A DNA stretch of 64,000 nt from Melanopsichium pennsylvanicum (Eukaryota; Basidiomycota; Ustilaginomycetes; Ustilaginales). Both the position numbers and the translations under genes were made by a program. Below, piece by piece: positions 60,276 through 64,000 of the stretch (position 1 is its first letter; each line of letters begins with the position of its first letter). The stretch is from assembly GCA_900208305.1 (NCBI GenBank), contig OAPG01000001.1:62001-126000 (forward strand), given 5' to 3'. A model generated the notes under the pieces. That model was not told the origin of the DNA. It ran no database searches and saw nothing but the letters and a program-made list of their open reading frames with translations.

Positions 60276-61187
60276 TCAACGCAGCGGTCTGCCCCCCCTG
60301 TAGATGACGGGCCGTCCAGGAGCACCACTATTCCCACCAAATTCTCTACCCCAGCGTACCTCCATCCCGCCTTCCAACAACCCGCCCGTGCTAGATCCAA
60401 ATCGATCGTTCCATATAATGGATACGCATCTTTGCATCAACTTCTCATCGGCACCATTGCCATCGGCCGGCTGCGCGAGAACATGCATAGCCGCGAGCGG
60501 TACGCTGCTAGACCTGACTTGAAGCAGTGCTTGTGTGCTGAACCCTGAGCTCGAAAGGATGATACCTGCCACGGGCGCATCTGCACTCTCGTCTGCTTGT
60601 GTTTCCGCTGTCGGATTCTCCTCGTCGCCTTCGCTCACGCGTACAAATGTCGGCAACGGCGACACTGCAGTTGGTAAAGAAGCACGAAACACCACACCTT
60701 CAATCTCCCTGACCAAGACCGGGCCCATCTTTTTTCCTCCTTCATCTTGACATTTGCATTGCGCAACAACTCGTATCCTCCGCCCCTCCTTTCCACCGCT
60801 GGGATTGAGAGATGGAGACGCCCACCATCCCCGCAGGTCAATGCCTCGATCTCCAGCTCCTCCCGTTCGTTCGAGTTCCATGCCAAAGATAGAGCGTAGA
60901 ACGGCGGAACAGAGGAGCTCGTAACGTGTGCCTCGCGCTACTGAACTCTCTGTTTCTGTGGAGATCGTGGGTGTTGGCGTGGATGGGGACCTTGAGCGAG
61001 TAGCGCTACGGACTATTGGAGAGATAGAAGGCTGTAGAGTCGTGAGGTGAAAGGATGAGGTGTGTAATAATCGTGAGCTTCCTGTATTGGTGAGTCGAGA
61101 AAGGGTAAGTGATCGTGTGAGGCATGGCACTGAGCCTCTGGACGCACAAAGTAGACCGCTCAAAGCTGATCTTCCGAGCAGTGCCAT
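60276..61187 (-). CDS. RRG7: Rrg7-type mitochondrial protein with restriction-endonuclease-like fold
   Basis: 303 residues, one exon, ATG at 61187. An Arg/Ser/Leu-rich leader (1 to about 60) indicates mitochondrial import. The core reads ARGTRYELLCSAVLRSIFGM, then ELERTGGAGDRGIDLRGWW and RVVAQCKCQ, which places the PD-(D/E)xK-like residues Glu90, Asp117 and the QxK pair (Gln143, Lys145) of the Mrr-like fold. GIILSSSGFSTQALLQVRSS and PLAAMHV follow, as in the Rrg7 family. In yeast RRG7 is needed for respiratory growth; a nuclease activity is suggested by the fold, not proven. A Ser/Glu-rich insertion lies at about 185-215. Its start is 313 bases from that of the divergent TPR gene. Confidence 0.85.
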   Translation of the reverse strand: MALLGRSALSGLLCASRGSVPCLTRSLTLSRLTNTGSSRLLHTSSFHLTTLQPSISPIVRSATRSRSPSTPTPTISTETESSVARGTRYELLCSAVLRSIFGMELERTGGAGDRGIDLRGWWASPSLNPSGGKEGRRIRVVAQCKCQDEGGKKMGPVLVREIEGVVFRASLPTAVSPLPTFVRVSEGDEENPTAETQADESADAPVAGIILSSSGFSTQALLQVRSSSVPLAAMHVLAQPADGNGADEKLMQRCVSIIWNDRFGSSTGGLLEGGMEVRWGREFGGNSGAPGRPVIYRGGRPLR

Positions 61188-61500
61188 GCTTCAACTTTGA
61201 AAGGACATGAGCCTACAGTCCACAAGCTTCGCGATGAGGATCGAGGTGTGTTGAGATTATGAGGTGATCACAAAGGTACGGACAGAGTAGGAATGTACAA
61301 GAAAGGGTTCAGAGGTTCGTAGTGGAGGTATGCCTAAAATCGGCCGAGTCTTGAATCTTGAACGATCTGGAAGAAATCGGCTGAGCAGTTCGGATCACGG
61401 GCTTTTTGATGTCGCTAAGCCAACTTGCTACTTCTCAATCTCCATCATTATCATCGCACTAGACTCTCTTTTTCCACCATATTGATATTCTCAAGCCAAC
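61188..61500. other. Divergent promoter between two mitochondrial-protein genes
   Basis: 313 bases separating the starts of RRG7 (-) and the TPR gene (+). No specific motif recognised. The last 60 bases before 61501 are pyrimidine-rich. A shared bidirectional promoter is likely. Confidence 0.5.
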
Positions 61501-62262
61501 ATGCTCGCGTCAACGTCGAGACTTACGACTGCCTCGGTCGGTAAGGTGCTCAAAACTGTTGTAGGATGTTCTCTCCGCCGCGCCATCCCGGCAGCTTCTC
61601 TCGGTAACTCTCTACCTCGATCTGTCACCAACAAACACTTCAGTCAAGGCTTGGCGGCCAGCCGAACCTACGCCACTTCCACAACACCTAACTCGACCTC
61701 ACTCGATCCTGCCGAAGAGGAATCGCAACGCTTCCTGGAGGAAGGCACTACCCACCTCGAAGCCGGAGATCTCTCTGCGGCTAAAGAATCTTACCGACGC
61801 TCGCTTTCGATCAAACGCAGCTCTTCCGCGCTCTTCAACCTGGGCGTGTGTCTCTATCACGATCGAGATCTGCCCGCAGCCATCGAAGCTTGGAACGAAT
61901 CGCTCGATCTTGCTCCTGACTCGGCCGATGCGCACACCAACCTTGCATCAGCGTACGTGCTGTCGAAGCCGTCCAGACCCGATCTCGCAGTAAGCCACTT
62001 GAAGACCGCTGCGAGCATCACTCCAGAGGATCCAGAGATTCAGTATAATCTAGCTGCCGTGTTGGAAGCGTGTGAGCAGCTTGAAGATGCATTGGTGGCG
62101 TATAAGAGGGCGTTGCAAGGTGGGATTCAGAGGGCAGAGCAAAATATCAAGAATTGCGGCGCAAAGTTGCTCGCTGCCAAATTCGCGGTGAAACAACAAG
62201 AGGAGGAAGATGCCTCCGCAAAACCGGACAGTACCGAGGGAGCGAAAGGTTCAACCTCATAA
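61501..62262 (+). CDS. Mitochondrial TPR-repeat protein
   Basis: 253 residues, one exon, ATG at 61501. Residues 1-60 are Arg/Ser/Ala-rich and end in SRTYATS, as in a cleavable mitochondrial leader. Four TPR-like helix pairs follow: AEEESQRFLEEGTTHLEAGD, SALFNLGVCLYHDRDLPAAI, ADAHTNLASAYVLSKPSRPD and PEIQYNLAAVLEACEQLEDA, each with the Gly/Ala and Tyr/Leu pattern of the 34-residue repeat. The tail is Lys/Glu-rich (KQQEEEDAS). TPR domains bind partner proteins. Yeast proteins of this form serve mitochondrial assembly or import, but I cannot name an orthologue. It sits between two other mitochondrial genes (RRG7 and COX20). Confidence 0.82.
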   Translation: MLASTSRLTTASVGKVLKTVVGCSLRRAIPAASLGNSLPRSVTNKHFSQGLAASRTYATSTTPNSTSLDPAEEESQRFLEEGTTHLEAGDLSAAKESYRRSLSIKRSSSALFNLGVCLYHDRDLPAAIEAWNESLDLAPDSADAHTNLASAYVLSKPSRPDLAVSHLKTAASITPEDPEIQYNLAAVLEACEQLEDALVAYKRALQGGIQRAEQNIKNCGAKLLAAKFAVKQQEEEDASAKPDSTEGAKGSTS

Positions 62263-62564
62263 TGTAACAACGTCAAAGCCTCGCAATAGATACGAGAAGA
62301 CTTGAAGACTGGATTAGTGTCTAGAAACGTATGTGCTCGACGTGCGCCAAGAATCGAAAAGAAATGTGTTTTTGAGCAACAAGTTGTGTGTCGCGCGATT
62401 GTTGAAAGGATTCCCAGATACAAGTACACCAAATGAGAAAGTGGCAGAGATGCCAAAGATAGAAGCTTCGACCAAGGATGACCCTTGAACCGAGTATGCT
62501 TTTGATGTGGTTCATTTTGTCTATATTCAGCATCCGATAAACGAAAATGTAATGCGGAGTGAGG
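62263..62564. other. Convergent 3' flanks
   Basis: 302 bases between the TPR stop (+) and the COX20 stop (-). No feature beyond presumed 3' untranslated sequence. Confidence 0.5.
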
Positions 62565-63157
62565 CTATGTTGATCTGGAGCCAGACGCATTTGGAGTGCT
62601 GTGCGCCTCTCCCTGAGCTAGACTTGTCAGACTCGCCTGACCGGCCCTATTGCCTTTCTTGTAGCTTTCGATCACCGTCCTCATGCGCATCTGTTCGGCC
62701 TTGATATTTCTCCGACACGTCTCCCAACTGGCCAGACTGACAAAGCAGAAGCTACCCACACCCCAATTGAGACCTCTTCTCAACCCTCTCCCTGCCACCA
62801 GAGAGATTCCGGTCACGCCTGCTGCTGTTGCCATACCCATCAATAGGGATCCTCGTGCACATGGCATGGAGCCGATGCGCGAAAAATCCTTGACTGGATC
62901 AATCTGCGTTATCGCTGCTCGTAGCTTCGCTGCCTCCGCCTTGATTTCCGCCGTCAAAACATCGGATGTTCAGTAACAGCATGTATGAGATTGATTCGAC
63001 GATTGAAAGAAGTGAATATGTCAGTGAACATCACTGTGGAAGAGAGCAAAGAAAGATGAGGAGCAACATTTACCTTGGTCCCACTAGCCCCGGCTCCACT
63101 GCTTTCACTACCATCGCCTATTAATTGCTGTTGGGTTGGCTCATGTAATTTTGACAT
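62565..63157 (-). CDS. COX20: Cytochrome c oxidase assembly protein Cox20, two exons
   Basis: Proposed exons 63157-63074 and 62939-62565 give 152 residues. The donor is GTAAAT. The acceptor is chosen as AAG before 62939 because it keeps the helical AEAAKLRAAITQIDP in frame; a CAG 30 bases further in is also in phase and would give 142 residues. Exon 2 has no ATG before the conserved domain, so the upstream exon is needed. The Cox20 (FAM36A) core is clear: GSMPCARGSLLMGMATAAGV, then RGLRRGLNWGVGSFCFVSLA and SWETCRRNIKAEQMRM, that is, two membrane segments joined by a basic loop. Cox20 is an inner-membrane chaperone for the Cox2 subunit. The 3' end is convergent with the TPR gene. Confidence 0.85.
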
Positions 63158-64000
63158 GACTTTATGATGTGTATGTACTCCTTGCTCTTATTCGTTCGCG
63201 TCTTCGATGATGAGCGCTTGTTTTCGTGCTTGAAGGCGTGTATGGCTGAGAGGTAACAAAAAGAAAATAAACAAGTGTAGGATATGACGAGAAGAAAGCG
63301 ATCCAAAAGTGGAGACGAGAGATTAAGTTAGAGCTCAAATTTCAAAGTTTACCGAATCGACTGCCTGTGCATGGCGTCTTGTGTAAGCTCCCGACTTCCG
63401 CCTCTCCACTGAGCATGGCCGATATGGAGAGCTCTAAAACTCTGATCCAATATCGAATCCTAACGCACAGCGTAGGTCAAAGCTTAACACCGCCCATCAT
63501 TCGCGCTGTTCTCAATTTTCCGAATCTCATACGCCAAACACAAATTCGGGATGCAGACGATGGAGAAAGCATATATGAGTGACAGGGTAACAAATTCCGA
63601 ATGAAAAGTCGAGCTACACTTTAAATGTACAACACGCTCCTCAACAACATCCTTTTCTTGATAAATCAAGCTGCCAGATGCGCAGATGGAGAGAAAAAGA
63701 AGCAAAGAACGATAGATTCCGGAAGGTAAAGAGAGTATGTGTTTGTTGTTGTGGTGTGCGCCTGCACGTGCGGGGCTTCGCATTCCTGCGTAAGCGTCAA
63801 GGTAATCACGGTGGTGGATAGAAGATTGAATAGAGGGGAAGAGGGATCCGTAGAGTGAGTGTGGTTAGACATTCGGTACCGCAGCAAAGGCTGTGTCATG
63901 AAGTCAAGTTGGGGAAAAGGATCAAGCAGACATGGCTGCGGGAAAAAGTTGCCAACAGTGCTGGTCGTGATGCATTTTGAGATGAGATGCTTCGAAAGAT
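63158..64000. other. End of window, no gene recognised
   Basis: 843 bases upstream of COX20. Short frames on both strands show no protein features. It may hold the COX20 promoter and the flank of a gene beyond the window. Confidence 0.4.

Noticed and set aside
1..64000. CRISPR arrays, insertion sequences, bacterial operons, rRNA genes and viral genes
   Set aside because: Looked for on both strands; the window is eukaryotic nuclear DNA and none of these was seen.

Overview
The window is eukaryotic nuclear DNA, most probably from a smut fungus or close relative (Ustilaginomycotina, Basidiomycota). This is inferred from gene structure, not from a database search. Genes are well spaced and lie on both strands. 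Most are single long open reading frames, and a few carry short introns with GTAAGT-type donors. Zn2Cys6 transcription factors, fungal MFS transporter families, proline dehydrogenase, a siderophore acyltransferase and several yeast-type mitochondrial proteins (Sdh5, Rrg7, Cox20) are present. I see no transposons, CRISPR arrays, rRNA or viral genes.

Layout. 0-13 kb: the 3' end of a Gln-rich protein, a VOC/glyoxalase-fold protein (-), an ACS-family MFS permease (+), protein phosphatase methylesterase PPE1 (+), an HSL-type alpha/beta hydrolase (-) and a PHO84-type phosphate:H+ symporter (-). 13-25 kb is gene-poor: a small single-pass membrane protein (-), a two-exon thiol methyltransferase (+), a two-exon SDHAF2/Sdh5 (-) and a DHA1 MFS drug transporter (-), separated by long non-coding stretches. 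25-38 kb: a large Zn2Cys6 regulator (-), a small two-exon protein with a signal peptide (-), a PQ-loop transporter (-), an intron-containing tRNA-Ala(AGC) (+), mitochondrial proline dehydrogenase (+) and myo-inositol oxygenase (+). 38-48 kb: a multi-exon NTF2/SnoaL-like protein (-), a Rieske-AIF oxidoreductase (-), an orphan Ala/Gly-rich protein (-), a DNAJC8-like J-protein (-) and a membrane RING-H2 protein (+). 48-64 kb: a bacterial-type [4Fe-4S] L-serine dehydratase (+), tail to tail with a second Zn2Cys6 regulator (-); a siderophore-type acyltransferase (-), head to head with a quinone oxidoreductase that carries a one-base frameshift (+); an OYE/YqjM-type flavin oxidoreductase (-); and three adjacent mitochondrial genes, RRG7 (-), a TPR protein (+) and COX20 (-).

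No biosynthetic cluster or defence-like system is evident. The genes are mainly primary metabolism (amino acid, inositol and phosphate use), transport, mitochondrial biogenesis and regulation. The items most worth a second look are the frameshifted quinone oxidoreductase, the single-chain Fe-S serine dehydratase, the orphan Ala/Gly-rich protein, the small signal-peptide proteins, the unusually long zinc-cluster loop, possible gene relics in the long intergenic stretches, and a diverged 40-bp direct repeat behind the proline dehydrogenase gene.
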